Part shown: positions 20,486 through 32,718 of the stretch, piece after piece
Numbering within the stretch: the first letter of the stretch is position 1
Layout of the letters: the number at the start of each line of letters is the position of its first letter
Notes under the pieces: model-generated
The model's input: only the letters and a program-made list of their open reading frames with translations
Told to the model about the DNA's origin: nothing
Database searches by the model: none
Source of the DNA: Candidatus Melainabacteria bacterium
Lineage (GTDB): Bacteria > Cyanobacteriota > Vampirovibrionia > Gastranaerophilales > Gastranaerophilaceae
Assembly: GCA_022009935.1 (NCBI GenBank)
Contig: CP091731.1
Location: forward strand, 1,488,001-1,552,000
Length of the DNA stretch: 64,000 nucleotides
Direction of reading: 5' to 3'
Translations under genes and position numbers: made by a program

Positions 20486-22418
20486 ATGGGCAAAGCCAGT
20501 AATAGTAATTTAATAAAAGTTTTGGCACTTTTTGCAATAATAGCATCATATGCCATACCTCAACCCCATTCAATTGTAAATGCGGCAAATGGTCAAATAA
20601 ACGGTGGATTAAATTCAACATCTAAAGATTATTATGAAAGCGGCAAAAAATAAACTTAAACGGTTCAATAAATTTAAGAAATGGCAACCAACTTATAACC
20701 GTAAGCTTACGTGATTCAGATGTGAAACAGGTGTTAAGAATGTTTGCAGACAAAGCAGGCTTAAATGTTGTATTCCATAGTTCAGTTGAAGGTAATATAA
20801 CACTTGACTTAGTTGGAGTAACGTTAAATAATGCGATGGATATGATATCGCAAATGGCAGAACTGTCATACGTTGTTGAAAATGGCACATTGCTTGTTAT
20901 GAAAAAATGAAGCAGCGAAAACATTAAAAGTATCAAAACAAAACATAAATATCATACCAATAAAATATGCAAACTCAGTAAAAGTTGCTGATTTTTTTAA
21001 ATACAAATATATTTGGCTTGAATAAACCCGGTTTATCGAACTCTGAAACAGCAGTAAGCAACCTGAGTCAAAATGAAGTGTTGATTTTTGGTTCAGAAAA
21101 TGATTATAAAATGGCATTAAATGTAGTAAGAGTGCTAGATAAAAAGCCAAAAACAACAACCTTTAAGGTGAACCATACAACACCAAAAGAAATGGGTAAG
21201 TTAATATGTGAATCTTTGTTTTTGGATTTAACCCAAAAAAGTGGTGAAGATTCTAAAACTTTTAGCGGTTTTCAACAAATTACAGATGCCGATAGTCCAC
21301 AAAATACAGTTGAATACAAAACCCAACAGGCACAGACAACTCAACAAACTCAAGGCGGTCAAATAGGACAAATGACCGGTCAAACCTTGACAACAACAGG
21401 TGTTGTTGTAGGTGGTGGTGTAGTAGCTTGTCAAGTTTCAGGCGACACGTCTTCAAAGGAGCTTAAATCATTTAGCGATACATCATTAACCATTATGTAC
21501 TTACCGCAATTGGGAACAATCAATATGATAGGTGGTTCAGATGCACAAATTGAAATGGTAAGTGATTTTATAAAGAAGAATGACAAAAAACAAGCTCAAG
21601 CATTTGTTGAATTATCAATAATTGAATTAACAGATGCTGGTTCAAAAGAATTCAACAACACTTGGAATGTATATAGCAAATGGTTTTCAGGTTCTGTTGG
21701 TGGTGCAGGTTTAAAAACAGGAACAAACACACCAATATTTTGGGGTGGCACACCGGGAAAAATGAACAACAGTGGTATCCCTGGCTTGCTGGACTCCGTG
21801 TATAAATGGGGAACATCACCTGTAATTTCACAAAGTTTGAATTATTTAATAGAAAATAACAAAGGTCGTGTTTTGGCAACTCCAAAAATATTAATAACAA
21901 ACGGTCAAAACTCAACAATAGACCTATCTTCTGATTATGTAAAGAAAGTTACATCAGAAGTTTTGCAAACGGGAACAGTGGGCTCGTATGGCGCTACACA
22001 AAAGGAATATGAAATAGGTAACGACAACGGTATGAAAATAGCAATGGTACCATTTATAAGTCCTGATGGATATGTGTCATTAAACATAAAACCAATGTAT
22101 TCGACAATAAAAGAACCGGTTTACCAACAAAATCAATTCGGACAGCAAGAACTTGCAGCAACACTTCTTCAACGTCGTAACTTAGATTTAAAAGGAGTTC
22201 GTATTAAAGACGGTGAAACGCTTGTGTTAGGCGGATTAATTCAAGAAACAGAAAAACAATCAATTGGTAAAACACCTTTATTGGGCGATATTCCGGTGTT
22301 AGGATTTTTCTTCCGCAACTCTAAAAAAGAAACCGAAAAATCAGAACTCGTTATTACAATTACACCGCATATAATAAAAGATACAGAAGAAGAAATAATT
22401 GAATCTGAAGATTTATAA
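20486..22418 (+). CDS. pilQ: Type IV pilus secretin PilQ
   Basis: Starts MGKASNSNLIKV with AGGAG upstream and a signal peptide ending near HSIVNAA. Shifts near 20650, 20905 and 20995 are bridged. An N-terminal STN-type domain (SLRDSDVKQVLRMFADKAG) and an N1-like domain (TFKVNHTTPKEMGKLI) precede the secretin core: QAQAFVELSIIELT, RVLATPKILITNGQ, RRNLDLKGVRIKDGETLVLGG, and GDIPVLGFFFRNSKK with ITITPHII at the end. About 645 residues. It forms the outer-membrane pore for the pilus. An insert rich in Gln/Thr/Gly lies around residues 270-320. Confidence 0.9.
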
Positions 22419-22441
22419 TAATAAAAGAAACAAAACATAAA

Positions 22442-24483
22442 ATGACAACTGACTTAATTGAAAAACTAAAAGATAATATTGACATTGATTTAGTATCAAA
22501 ATTTGACTATCTTGATTTTATTAAGTATGGTTTCATTCCAATGTGTATAAAAAAATAATAATTATTATATTGCAACAGATGATAAACATTTTTCAAATGA
22601 AGGTGAACAATTTATAAAAAGTGTTCTGGGTGAGAACGAAAATTATAAATTTATAGCGCTATCTTCAAATATATTAAATGACTTAATATCTTGGTATAAA
22701 AAAACATCTACAATGTAAGTGAAAAGCTCGAAAGTTTTTGAACAACCTAAAACAATATGGCGAAAATCAACCAAAAAGATGTTGGGTGAGTTGTTGGTTG
22801 AAGCGGAGTTAATAACCAAAGAGCAACTAAACGAGTGTTTGGTTATAGCAAAACAGTTAAAGCTTCCTTTAGGGTCTGTATTAGTACAAAAGAATTATGT
22901 ATCAGTTGATGACTTACGCGAATTTTTAACATTTCAAACAGGTAAATCTTTTATAAATACAGAAAATTTAAAAATAAAACGGGATGTAATAAATTTACTG
23001 CCGGAGGATTTTATAAGATTACATAAAGTAATGCCGATACAAATAGAAGATAAAAATTTAGTGCTTGGGATGTTAAATCCAAATGATAAACGAGCGTTAA
23101 ATGAAGTTGTGTATTTAACAGGTTTAAAAATCACAATACGTTTAATGACAAGTTTGGAATTTAATAAATTACTAGAAACATATTTTAATAAAAGCGACCA
23201 AGAAACACTAGAAATAATAAAAACAATGGAAGAAGAAGCGACTTTTGGAGAAGATGAGTCGTTTTCAGAATTAATAGAGCGAGAAATCCGAGATTCAAGT
23301 GGAAGTGTAGCGAAATTTAATACGAAAATTTTATGCGATGCAATAGATATGGGAGCAAGCGACATACACATTGAGCCACGTTTCCAAGGATATGCCGTAA
23401 GATTTCGTATATCCGGTATATTGAAAGAAGTTTTAAAATTGCCACCTCGTGTAGAATCTGCAATAATAACTCGATATAAAGTGTTGGCAAAAATGGATAT
23501 AGCAGAACACCGTCGTCCACAGGATGGTACATTTTCGTTAAAATATAAAAAATATATCATACGACTTTCGTTTAAATACATTGCCTGTAAATGGAAAAGA
23601 AAAAATGGTAATTCGTGTTTTGGTTCCGGCTGCAGCAATTTCTTCTGATGATAAAAAAATATCGCTAATTGGAGCAAGCGAACATGATATGGATGAGTTA
23701 TACAAAATAATCGCATCTCCAAACGGGATAATATTGGCATCATATCCAACAGGAAGCGGTAAAACAACGACTTTGTATTCAATATTAAAGAATTTAAACA
23801 AAGAAGAAGTAAATATTACAACAATTGAAGACCCGGTAGAAATAAAAATTGAACGATTAAACCAAAGTCAAATAAACAAAAAAGCTGATATAACATTTGC
23901 ATCAAATATGAGAGCGATTTTGCGTCAAGACCCTGATATAATAATGGTTGGTGAAATACGAGATGTAGAAACACTAGATGTGTCTATTGCAGCAGCTTTG
24001 ACAGGACACTTAGTATTAAGTACAATCCACACAAATAGTGCAGCAGCAACCATAACCCGTATGATAGAAATGGGTGCAAAAGATTACTTAGTGTCATCAA
24101 CTTTAACAGGTGTCATAGCCCAACGTCTTGTACGTCGTTTATGTCCGAAATGTCGTGAAAAATACAAGCCGACACTTGAGGATGCAAAACTTGTAGTTTC
24201 AGATAGCAGTAAATATGAAGAGTTTATGAACAAAACAATATATGTAGCCAAAGGTTGTGAACACTGTGATTATCAAGGATATGACGGCCGTTTGGGTGTA
24301 TATGAAATATTAAGGATAACAAAAGATATACGTAAAATGATAGCACTCAATTCAATTGAGTTAGACATTGAAGAAGCAGCAATAAAAGCCGGAATGTCTA
24401 CTTTACATCAATCGTGCTATAATCATATTATAAATGGTGAAACAACCATAAGTGAATTTTTACGTGTATTGGTATTCCTGTAA
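22442..24483 (+). CDS. pilB: Type IV pilus extension ATPase PilB
   Basis: About 680 residues across shifts near 22550, 22705, 22735 and 23565. An N-terminal MshEN-type domain (MLGELLVEAELITKEQLNE, LPLGSVLVQKNYVS) precedes the core ATPase. Walker A is PTGSGKTTT, the Asp box GASDIHIEP, Walker B DPDIIMVGEIRD, and the His box HLVLSTIHTNSAA. Zinc-binding CPKC and CEHC pairs flank the end. It powers pilin polymerisation at the cytoplasmic face. An additional weakly conserved domain of about 90 residues (MTTDLIEKLKDNID onward) sits before the MshEN domain. Confidence 0.9.
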
Positions 24484-24502
24484 ACGATTAAGGATTTGAA
24501 TA

Positions 24503-25735
24503 ATGGCAATATTTTATTATAAAGCAGTTAAAGAAGAAAATAACGAAAAAAAATTGTTAACGGAAAAATCAAAGCCACAAATGCTCGTGAGGCTCGTCAA
24601 GAAATTAAGAATTTGGGTTTTATTCCGCTAAATGTATATGAGGAAAGTAAAGCAGGCGGCAAGAATGCAGATAGCAAAAAAATCAACATAGTTCCAAAAA
24701 TTCGTTCTTTGTCAACAAATGATAAAATAAATTTCACATCAACATTTAAGCTATTGATGCAATCAGGTGTTCCTGTGATTGAATCGCTTGTGTTTTTGGA
24801 AAACGAAGCTGATTCTCAAAAATTGAAAGATGCTGCAAACGTCATAAAAAACACAAATATTAGCCGGTTCAACATATTCAGAAACAATAGCAAAAATACC
24901 CTGATGTATTTGGTCATGTTTATATAGGTTTGACAAAAGCGGGTGAAGATTCAGGGGAAATGGAAAAACACTTTCCCGTTTGGTTGAATTACTTGAAAAA
25001 CAAGAAGCCATAAAAAGTCGTGTAATTGGTGCTTTGATATACCCTGTGTTTGTAATTTGTTTGGCAATAGCAGCATTAATGATAATGTTAATGTTTGTAT
25101 TCCCTGCATTTAAAGATATGTTTAACAACTTAGGCGATAAACTTCCAATTTATACAAAAATATGTTTACAATTGGGTGAATTTCTAAAAGCCTATTGGGG
25201 TTATAATCCCACTTTCTATAGTATCTATTGTTGGTGGCGTGTATTATGCATTAAAACATGAAGCAACAAAAATAAAATTGATGAAATATTATTACAAATT
25301 CCAATATTAAAAGATTTAATAATAGCAGCCAATTTATCAAACTTTTTTGCTGTTATGCAAGTTGCATTTGATGCAGGTATTCCGGTTATTGACTGTTTAT
25401 ATTTAGGTAATATTACAATTACCAATAGTTTATTAAATAGAGAAATGAAAAAAGCCTCTCGAAAAATACAAACAGGTCAAAGATTGAGTGTTGCTTTAAA
25501 AAACATTACTTTAATTCCAAAGATGATGGTATTTTTATTAGCAATAGGAGAACAATCCGGTCGACTTGGCGACATGCTAAAACAAAATGTTGTATATATT
25601 GATGCAAAACTTGACAAAGTTATTGATACAATAACTAAAATGATAGAACCGATAATGTTGATAATGATAGGTAGTATGGTATTATTCCTTGCATTATCAT
25701 TATACTTGCCGATATTCAAAAGTTACGAAATGTAG
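24503..25735 (+). CDS. pilC: Type IV pilus platform protein PilC
   Basis: MAIFYYKAVKEENN start with AAGGA upstream, about 410 residues over several shifts. Two GspF repeats are visible: STFKLLMQSGVPVIESL with membrane helix VFVICLAIAALMIMLMFVFP, and MQVAFDAGIPVIDCL with ending MIEPIMLIMIGSMVLFLALSLYLPIF. SGRLGDMLKQNV is the usual sequence before the last helix. It is the inner-membrane base that PilB turns. Directly downstream of pilB; PilM, PilN and PilO are not seen. Confidence 0.9.
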
Positions 25736-25760
25736 TTTAGTAAAAAAGAGAAAAATAAAA

Positions 25761-26823
25761 ATGATAAAATACTTTAAAGGTTCAATAATTGTAACAATTA
25801 TTGGTCTGATTACAGCTTATTTTTATAGCGAGCATCAGCTGTGTGGTTCAGGCTTGAAGGCATTGTTTATAGTCTTCATATTAAGTGTGCTTGAAGTGAG
25901 TTTGTCTTTTGATAATGTTGTTGTGAATGCCGTAAAACTTGAACACATGACCCCAAAGTGGCAACACAGATTTATAACTTGGGGCATATTGATAGCTGTA
26001 TTTGGGATGCGACTTTTGTTCCCAATAATAATTGTATCAACATTTGCCCAAATCAAAATTATAGAAACAGCAAAATGGCATTGTATGATGTGGATAAGTA
26101 TACACATTATCTTCACCAAACCCACTCGTCAATATTGGCATTTGGCGGTGTGTTTTTGATGATGTTGTTTTTGCATTATATGTTTAATGAAAACAAAAAA
26201 TCCACTGGATAAAACCGCTTGAAGATAAACTAAGCCACTTTGGACAAATAGAAGGCTTGGAAACTTGCATTTGTATCTTGATGATATATATAATGCAACA
26301 TTTTCAGCCTATAACACACAGATTGCCTGTTATAATTTCAGGCTTGTGCGGACTTGTTCTATATATTTTAGTTCACGGCTTAAGTGAATTTATGCAAAAG
26401 AAAACACAAGGACGTTTTGAAGGTGCCATAAATACTTCCTTCAAAGCAGGTCTTATAAGTTTTATATATTTGGAATTGCTTGACGCTTCTTTTTCGCTGG
26501 ATGGTGTTTTAGGAGCATTTGCAATAAGTAAAGATTTAATAATTATAATGATAGGCTTGGCTATTGGTGCTATGTTTGTTCGAAGCTTAACAATAATGTT
26601 GGTTGAAAAGCAGACTTTAAAACAATATATATATTTAGAACACGGTGCACACTGGGCTATTGGAACTTTGGCTTTAATCATGATGATTTCTACAAAAGTT
26701 ACAATAAGTGAGGTTGTGACAGGGGTGTTGGGACTAATATTTATAACTTTGGCATTAATATCATCGATAATTTACAATAACCAACAAGAAAACAAAGAAG
26801 AAAATAAAGAAGTGGCTAGTTAA
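25761..26823 (+). CDS. DUF475 / TerC-related membrane protein
   Basis: MIKYFKGSIIVTII start, about 350 residues over shifts near 26080 and 26205. Two repeats carry the TerC/DUF475 signature: SVLEVSLSFDNVVVNA and LELLDASFSLDGVLGAFA, with Asp residues inside membrane helices. Other marks are HMTPKWQHRFITWGI and the C-terminal YLEHGAHWAIG. Relatives are linked to manganese or tellurite ion handling. It is 26 bp after pilC and ends at a strong hairpin, so it is probably co-transcribed with the pilus genes although functionally unrelated. Confidence 0.85.
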
Positions 26824-26855
26824 AATTTATCGTCCTTATTTAAATCATAATTCTT

Positions 26856-26908
26856 AACCGTTTTTACTTAAATAATTTTACGAATTTAAATTTAAGTAAA
26901 AAACGGTT
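26856..26908. terminator. Long hairpin after the DUF475 gene
   Basis: 18-19-bp inverted repeat (aaccgttttt acttaaat against atttaagt aaaaaacggtt) closing a short AT-rich loop. Position after the last gene of the pilus cluster suggests a terminator. Confidence 0.7.
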
Positions 26909-26951
26909 TATACTAAATAAGTTTAGAGTTAATATAAATTGAGGAATAAAG

Positions 26952-27095
26952 ATGAACAAATTTGACAAAGAGCGATATATTCAGTTAAAAATGTTTGATA
27001 AAGAATACGACATACTGAGCCTATCAGACAGGAAAAAATCAACCACCTTGGCTTTTTTATTAAAAAATATTTACCCATACCAAACAAAAAAATAG
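26952..27095 (+). CDS. Small basic protein, 47 residues
   Basis: MNKFDKERYIQLKMFDKE with GAGG eight bases upstream, ending PYQTKK. A one-base change in the final A-run would extend it to IEYTFSELG with a stop at about 27121. Basic and probably helical; no family recognised. Confidence 0.45.
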   Translation: MNKFDKERYIQLKMFDKEYDILSLSDRKKSTTLAFLLKNIYPYQTKK

Positions 27096-27161
27096 AATAC
27101 ACTTTTAGTGAATTGGGATAAAAATATTATGTAAACAAAACACGCCTTTGTATATTTGGAA

Positions 27162-28014
27162 TTAATTAATTGGCAAATCATCCAAAGTAAATTTACCTAT
27201 TTTAGCATTACGAAAATCATTTAACACCATAAAAGCAGCGCGTTCAATATTTGGATTTGCGTTTTTCATAAGAAGATTACGAGATTTTGCAATCATTTCA
27301 AGTTCAACCCCAGTCACATCATCAGGCAATTTATAAAAATTTAAAAGTTCGTTAGGATATTTGTAAAAAAGGATTTTAAGAAGTTCAGAAGCCACAAACT
27401 CATGTGAATATGCATTTTCAGAAACTCCATTCACAGAAGCCAATTTAACGGCATCAAGTTGATTTGTAAGCTTAACCGGTATAATCCCGGGGGTATCAAG
27501 CAAATCAAGTTTGGGATTAATTCTAACCCAGCTTAGTTGACGAGTGACACCGGCTTTAGCTCCGGTTTTAGTTTTAGCCTTTTTAACAAGTTTATTAATA
27601 AAGCTTGATTTTCCAACGTTTGGCATACCAATAATCATAACTCTTGCCGGTCTTGGGGTTAAGACCACGAGTAACAAGTTTATCAATTTGAGGTTTTGCC
27701 AAATTTAAAATAGCTTGAACAATTGCTTTGACATCTGAATGGTTATGAGAAGAAGTTGTCAAAACATTTGTATCAAGACTATTTTTAAAATACTCAACAA
27801 ATTTTTTAACCATAAAAATATCGGCCAAATCCGCTTTATTAAGAACAACTAAACGCGGTTTTGAGCCGATAATTTTGTTTAACTCTGAATATGAAGAACT
27901 TAACGGTACACGAGCATCTTTTAATTCAACAACGACATCAACAAGATTTAACTTAGCTTTAAGCTCATTGATAGCTTTAGCGATATGCCCCGGAAACCAA
28001 TTAATGTTATTCAC
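27162..28014 (-). CDS. rbgA: Ribosome biogenesis GTPase RbgA (YlqF)
   Basis: MNNINWFPGHIAKAINELK is the typical YlqF N-terminus. The G motifs are circularly permuted: LNKADLAD (G4) precedes IIGMPNVGKSSFINKL (G1), then GAKAGVTRQ (G2) and LLDTPGII (G3). One shift near 27660 falls at GLNPK/PRPARV. About 285 residues, normal length. It acts in late assembly of the 50S subunit, which fits its position directly after the ribosomal protein L19 gene with an 11-bp gap. Confidence 0.95.
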
Positions 28015-28025
28015 GACAAATCAAT

Positions 28026-28380
28026 CTATCTTTTTTCGATTTTTTCTTTAATACGAGTAGCTTTACCTATTCTATCGCGTAGGTAATAAAGTTTAGCGCG
28101 ACGAACATCACCACGACGAAGAACGTTAATTTTTTCAATACGTGGAGAGTAAATAGCAAATACTCTTTCTACTCCAACACCTTGAAAGATTTTACGAACT
28201 GTAATAGTCGAATTAACACCACTGCCACGTTTTTTAATGATTATACCTTCAAAAGCCTGTGTTCTTTCTTTTACCACCTTCAATGATACGTACGAACACC
28301 TTAACTGTATCACCGGGGTTCATTTGTGGAAGTTCTTTCTGAGTATATTTCTTGGTTAAATTTTCAATTGTAGGGTTCAT
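28026..28380 (-). CDS. rplS: Ribosomal protein L19
   Basis: MNPTIENLTKKYTQKELP, then MNPGDTVKVFVRIIEGGK, a shift near 28275, and ERTQAFEGIIIKKRGSG, TVRKIFQGVGVERVFAIYSP, INVLRRGDVRRAKLYYLRDR. About 117 residues, the standard length, ending in a basic helix. 50S subunit protein at the 30S-50S interface. GGAAT lies upstream of the start. Operon with rbgA. Confidence 0.97.
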
Positions 28381-28543
28381 TTTTGATATTCCTTTTTTCA
28401 CTTCGATATTTGTTATTATATAATATAAAAACAAAATATTATATCAAGTATTTTTTAATATTTTTTAATATTTATAAATAATTTACCAAATTTATTTTTT
28501 ATTTTTGTTATAATTTTTGTAATTGATTGAAAATGAGGGGGAA

Positions 28544-30298
28544 ATGAAAAATAAAAAGCGAAAAGTAATAGCCATTTTGCTAACTTTTTATATGTTTAAT
28601 TTTAACAAATAAATTTTGGCTTAAATTTAGATCAGTTCCCATTGATTTTGACATTTGGGGAAATGGAAATTATAACGTTGAAATTCAACTCAATAAGAAA
28701 AACAATGATGAGTTTAAGAAAATAAAGAACGGTTTTATAACAATCGACTCAAATCAAAAATCTTCAACACGCTAGAATAGAAATTGCACGCGCAAAATAT
28801 CCTGAAAGAATAAAAACTTATTTTTCATAATGTAGAAAACAAAACACCCATAAAAAATAAGTAATTTAAATATAAAAGATGGGAAAATAAACCTTATACC
28901 CTCTGAAAAAGAAGCTTTTGATGCAATTGGTGCTTCTATAAAACCAAAAAACGATCAAGTTATTCTTTACCCAAAAGACAACAAAATTGAATTAGTCTAT
29001 AAAAATAAACTAAAGATTAACCCATCAGTTAAATTTGAATTTGAACTTTTTGTCATCTTAACAGTTGTTTCATTTTTGTTTTTCTATAAACTTGTAGATT
29101 ATATAGCTGATTTTAAAACAGTAAAAAATATATCAAGACTAGACATAATATTTTTAACTTCATTTTTTATAATACTTTTTCATTCCAATGAGCCACATTG
29201 AAAAAAGAAGATATTTCAACCCAAGAAAATAGAACATTGGCAAAACTGAATGGTTTTATAAAAGAAAATGGTGAAATAAATTATAAATTTGGAGAAAATT
29301 ATAACGAATGGTACAACGATCGTTTTAACTTAAGAAAAGAAGTAATCACCGTAAATAAAAAAATAAAACAAGCTTTTTGAACCACATCTTTATTGTACAG
29401 AATATGCTTGTTGGAACAAACGAACAAATTGGATGTACTGGCCTCAAAATTTACACAATATAACATAACCGAAGATGATGATACATATATTTACAGTATG
29501 GAAAAACTAAAAAGGTTTGCAAAAGACAATCAAAATAGATTTATACATAATGCTAGCGCCAAACAAGTGTGCTATTTATAATCAGGAAATGAATTCCATA
29601 AGTTGCCACCAACAAATGAGCCCTCAAGTTACTAAATCAATTCTTAAAACACTTGAAGACAAAGCAAACATCAACTTTGTATATCCTTATGATTCATTCA
29701 AAAATTACAAAGGCAAAGAATTACTATACTTGAAAGCAGACCACCATTGGACACAACAAAGGAAGTTTCATAGGGTATAGCATTTTACTTAATAAAATAA
29801 AAGAAAAATACCCAAATATAACCGCAACAAAAGAAAGTGATTACAATTTTGGCTATACTGACAATATAAAAAGGAAATAATTCACAATATAAAACTCTTG
29901 GATTAGACAATAAAAATGTTTTTGATACAAAATATAAAAACCTTCATTAAAAAAAGATTTAAAAACTTATAGTGCAAAAGAAACTGTTTTAAATAAAACT
30001 CCATCCTTATTTAAATACAATTTTACTTACAACAATGCTCCTAACAAACAGAAAGTTATGTTGGTTGGTGATTCCTTTGGGCTTAACTTGACTATGTTTT
30101 TATCTTACACCTTTAAAAATGTTGAAGAGTTGTTTGCATATACTCCAAATGGAAATGAATATGAAAATTTTAATATGAAACGATTTGAAAAAGAAATAAA
30201 AGAATATAAACCGGATATACTTATATTTTGTTTTTTCAGAAAGCGGATTAAACCGACTAAATTATTTATATAGAAAAGATTATGAAAAAGGACAATAA
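28544..30298 (+). CDS. AlgJ/AlgX-like SGNH O-acetyltransferase
   Basis: About 580 residues with many shifts; start MKNKKRKVIAILL (GAGGGGG upstream) with an N-terminal membrane helix and a second membrane pair around 29040-29190 (VILTVVSFLFFYKLV, IIFLTSFFIILFF). The C-terminal half carries the alginate O-acetyltransferase marks: RTLAKLNGFIKENG, YNEWYNDRFNLRKEV, LKADHHWTQQ (the DxHW motif) and MLVGDSFGLNLTM (nucleophilic Ser). Such proteins transfer acetyl groups to exported polysaccharides with an MBOAT partner, and the next gene, three bases downstream, encodes that partner. Confidence 0.75.
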
Positions 30299-30301
30299 TA
30301 C

Positions 30302-31718
30302 ATGCTTTTTAGTTCCATGACATTTATATACATGTTTTTACCAATTTTGTGTTTAATATATTTTTTAAGCAAAAAAGAATTTCATAATACAATTTTACTG
30401 ATAGCAAGTCTTATTTTTTATGCTTGGGGTGAACCAAAATACCTTGCAATAATGATACTTACAATTATTATAAATTATTATGGTGCCATACTTTTGGAGA
30501 AATATCCAAAATACAAGAAACAAACATTAATTTTAACAATAATAATAAACTTAAGTTTTTTAATATATTTTAAATATTTTAATTTTATTTTTGAAACAAT
30601 CAATAACATTTTAAATACGCATATAGACATGCTTCAAATAATAATGCCCCTAGGGATATCATTTTATACATTCCAATCTATAAGTTATATAGTAGATGTT
30701 TATCGCAGCGAAACAAAAGCACAAAAAGATATATACAAGCTTGCACTATTTATCTGTCTTTTTCCTCAACTCATAGCAGATTCAATTGTAAAATACCACG
30801 ATGTTAATGACCAAATTGAAAATCGTGCTGTAACGTTTGAAAAGTTACAGAAGGTGCAAAACGATTTATAGTAGGGGTTATCAAAAAAAATGCTAATAGC
30901 AAACACCATGGGAGCAATAGCAGATAAAATATTTATCCTATCTCCGGAAAGTTTTGGCTGTAGTGTGGCATGGCTTGGTGCAATAAGTTATAGCCTTCAA
31001 CTTTATTTTGATTTTTCAGGTTATTCTGATATGGCAATTGGACTTGGATTAATGTTTGGATTTCGTTTTAAAGAAAACTTTAATTACCCTTATATCTCAA
31101 AATCCATAACGGAATTTTGGAGAAGATGGCATATTTCTCTTTCAACTTGGTTTAAAGAATATGTCTATATTCCATTGGGTGGAAATAGAAAAGGAGAAAT
31201 AAAAACTATAAGAAACCTTGGAATTGTGTTTTTTGCTCACAGGAATATGGCATGGTGCAGCTTGGAACTTTGTAATTTGGGGAGTTTTAAACGGCTTGTT
31301 AATCATAACTGAAAAAATCCTAAAAATAAAAACAAAAGCTGAAGAACAAAAAAATGAAAAAATAACAATAGGAATATTAAAACATTTTTATACCATAATT
31401 TCATTTGTATTATTATGGGTAATTTTTAGAGCGGAAAATGCAACATATGCAATAAAATACATAATGAACATGTTTAGCTTAAACAATACAAAAGCTTTCT
31501 CCACAAATATTTTTTCATTTTTAAACAATTACAATCTGTTTATTTTGCTCCTCGCAATAATTTTATCAACCCCATTAGTATCAAAAATAATAAAACGTTA
31601 TGAAAATAATAAACCGGCAAAGTTTTGCATAAATGTCGCTTTGATACTGCTTTTAATATTATCTACATCAGAAATAGCAGTATCAACCTACAATCCGTTT
31701 ATATATTTTAGATTTTAG
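30302..31718 (+). CDS. MBOAT O-acyltransferase (AlgI-like)
   Basis: About 470 residues, start MLFSSMTFIYMFLPILC, shifts near 30865 and 31235. AlgI/DltB pattern: FYAWGEPKYLAIM, MPLGISFYTFQSISYIVDVYR, YFDFSGYSDMAIGLGLMFGF, FWRRWHISLSTWFKEYVYIPLGGN and, across the second shift, TGIWHGAAWNFVIWG with the catalytic His. It moves acetyl groups across the membrane for the SGNH partner upstream. The usual LIAGPI before the first conserved block reads LIADSI here, an odd double substitution. Confidence 0.9.
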
Positions 31719-31727
31719 AAAATAAAT

Positions 31728-32206
31728 TTATTTTTTTTCTTTATAAATATAAGGCAAGCAAAGCCCGTCTTGTAGCATCATTTTATTTATATTTTGACCT
31801 TTTGAGTATATAAAGTGCCAAGAATTCGACCATATTTGTCAGGATTTGGTATTTTTTTCAAATAAATATTACCATTATTTTCATCAATAATACGCTTAAG
31901 ATAGCCTTTTGCTTCATAACCCTAATTTAATAACGTCATGGATATCTTTAACATTTTTGCCATCAATTTGTCTAAAAGCTCTTGGATAATCTGATATTTC
32001 ATAGCAATCAATTCCAACAAGCCTCAATCTTTTTGCCATCTTTTAAATTTTAAAGTATCACCATCAATAACATAATTTATATCAATTTTTTCACGACCAA
32101 ATTTAAATTTTATTAAAATACTATTTGAAAAATTTAAAATGTTATTAAAACAACAAGCAATAATCAAACATATTAAACACAATAAAGATAAAAATTTTAC
32201 TTTCAT
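31728..32206 (-). CDS. Secreted thermonuclease (SNase-like), probable lipoprotein
   Basis: MKVKFLSLLCLICLIIACC has a signal peptide with a lipobox-like IIAC. After shifts near 32040, 31920 and 31835 the SNase fold appears: INYVIDGDTLKFK, RLRLVGIDCYEISD, NGNIYLKKIPNPDKYGRI and MMLQDGLCLPYIYK. DGDT, RLVGID and D-YGR correspond to the calcium and catalytic positions. About 155 residues. It would degrade DNA or RNA outside the cytoplasm; a role in nutrient recovery or DNA processing beside pili is conjecture. Confidence 0.75.
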
Positions 32207-32599
32207 ATAAAACTATTTCCTTATAAATCAATCAAATTGTAATTTAAATTGTTTGCCTAATACTAAAGAGTATGCACCTTTAAATAGTCCATAGTATATA
32301 TATTTGAATTATAGTGTATGAAAAATTTACTGTCAAGACTATAAAATCTTATTATAGACTAAAAAATGGCTACTGAAAACATTGGCATTAATTTAGAAAT
32401 TTAAAAACATAAACAAAAATTTTGCATGAACAAATTGAAAATTCGACTAAATATAGTCTAATCTGTATAAATAATGTCGAAAATGCAAAACATAAAATAT
32501 CATTAACTGCTCTATTATTTTTAAAGAAAAAGAGAAAAAATGCCAAAATGGATTACTTAATAATAACAAAAATGGCTCCATAGAGCCAATGATTTTAAA
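32207..32599. other. Intergenic, about 390 bp
   Basis: AT-rich sequence between the nuclease gene and tRNA-His. I see no coding frame, repeat or clear promoter in it. Confidence 0.4.
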
Positions 32600-32676
32600 T
32601 GGGGCGGATGATGGGGCTCGAACCCACGAATACCGGAACCACAATCCGGGGCCTTAACCACTTGGCGACACCCGCC
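32600..32676 (-). tRNA. tRNA-His (anticodon GTG)
   Basis: Read on the minus strand: G-1 paired with C73, a 7-bp acceptor stem GCGGGTG / CATCCGC, anticodon loop with GTG, T-loop GGTTCGAGC, and an encoded CCA. The extra 5' G is the tRNA-His identity element. Confidence 0.95.
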
Positions 32677-32718
32677 ATTACATTTATATGTTAAATATAC
32701 TATGAAAAAGTTTTTTAA

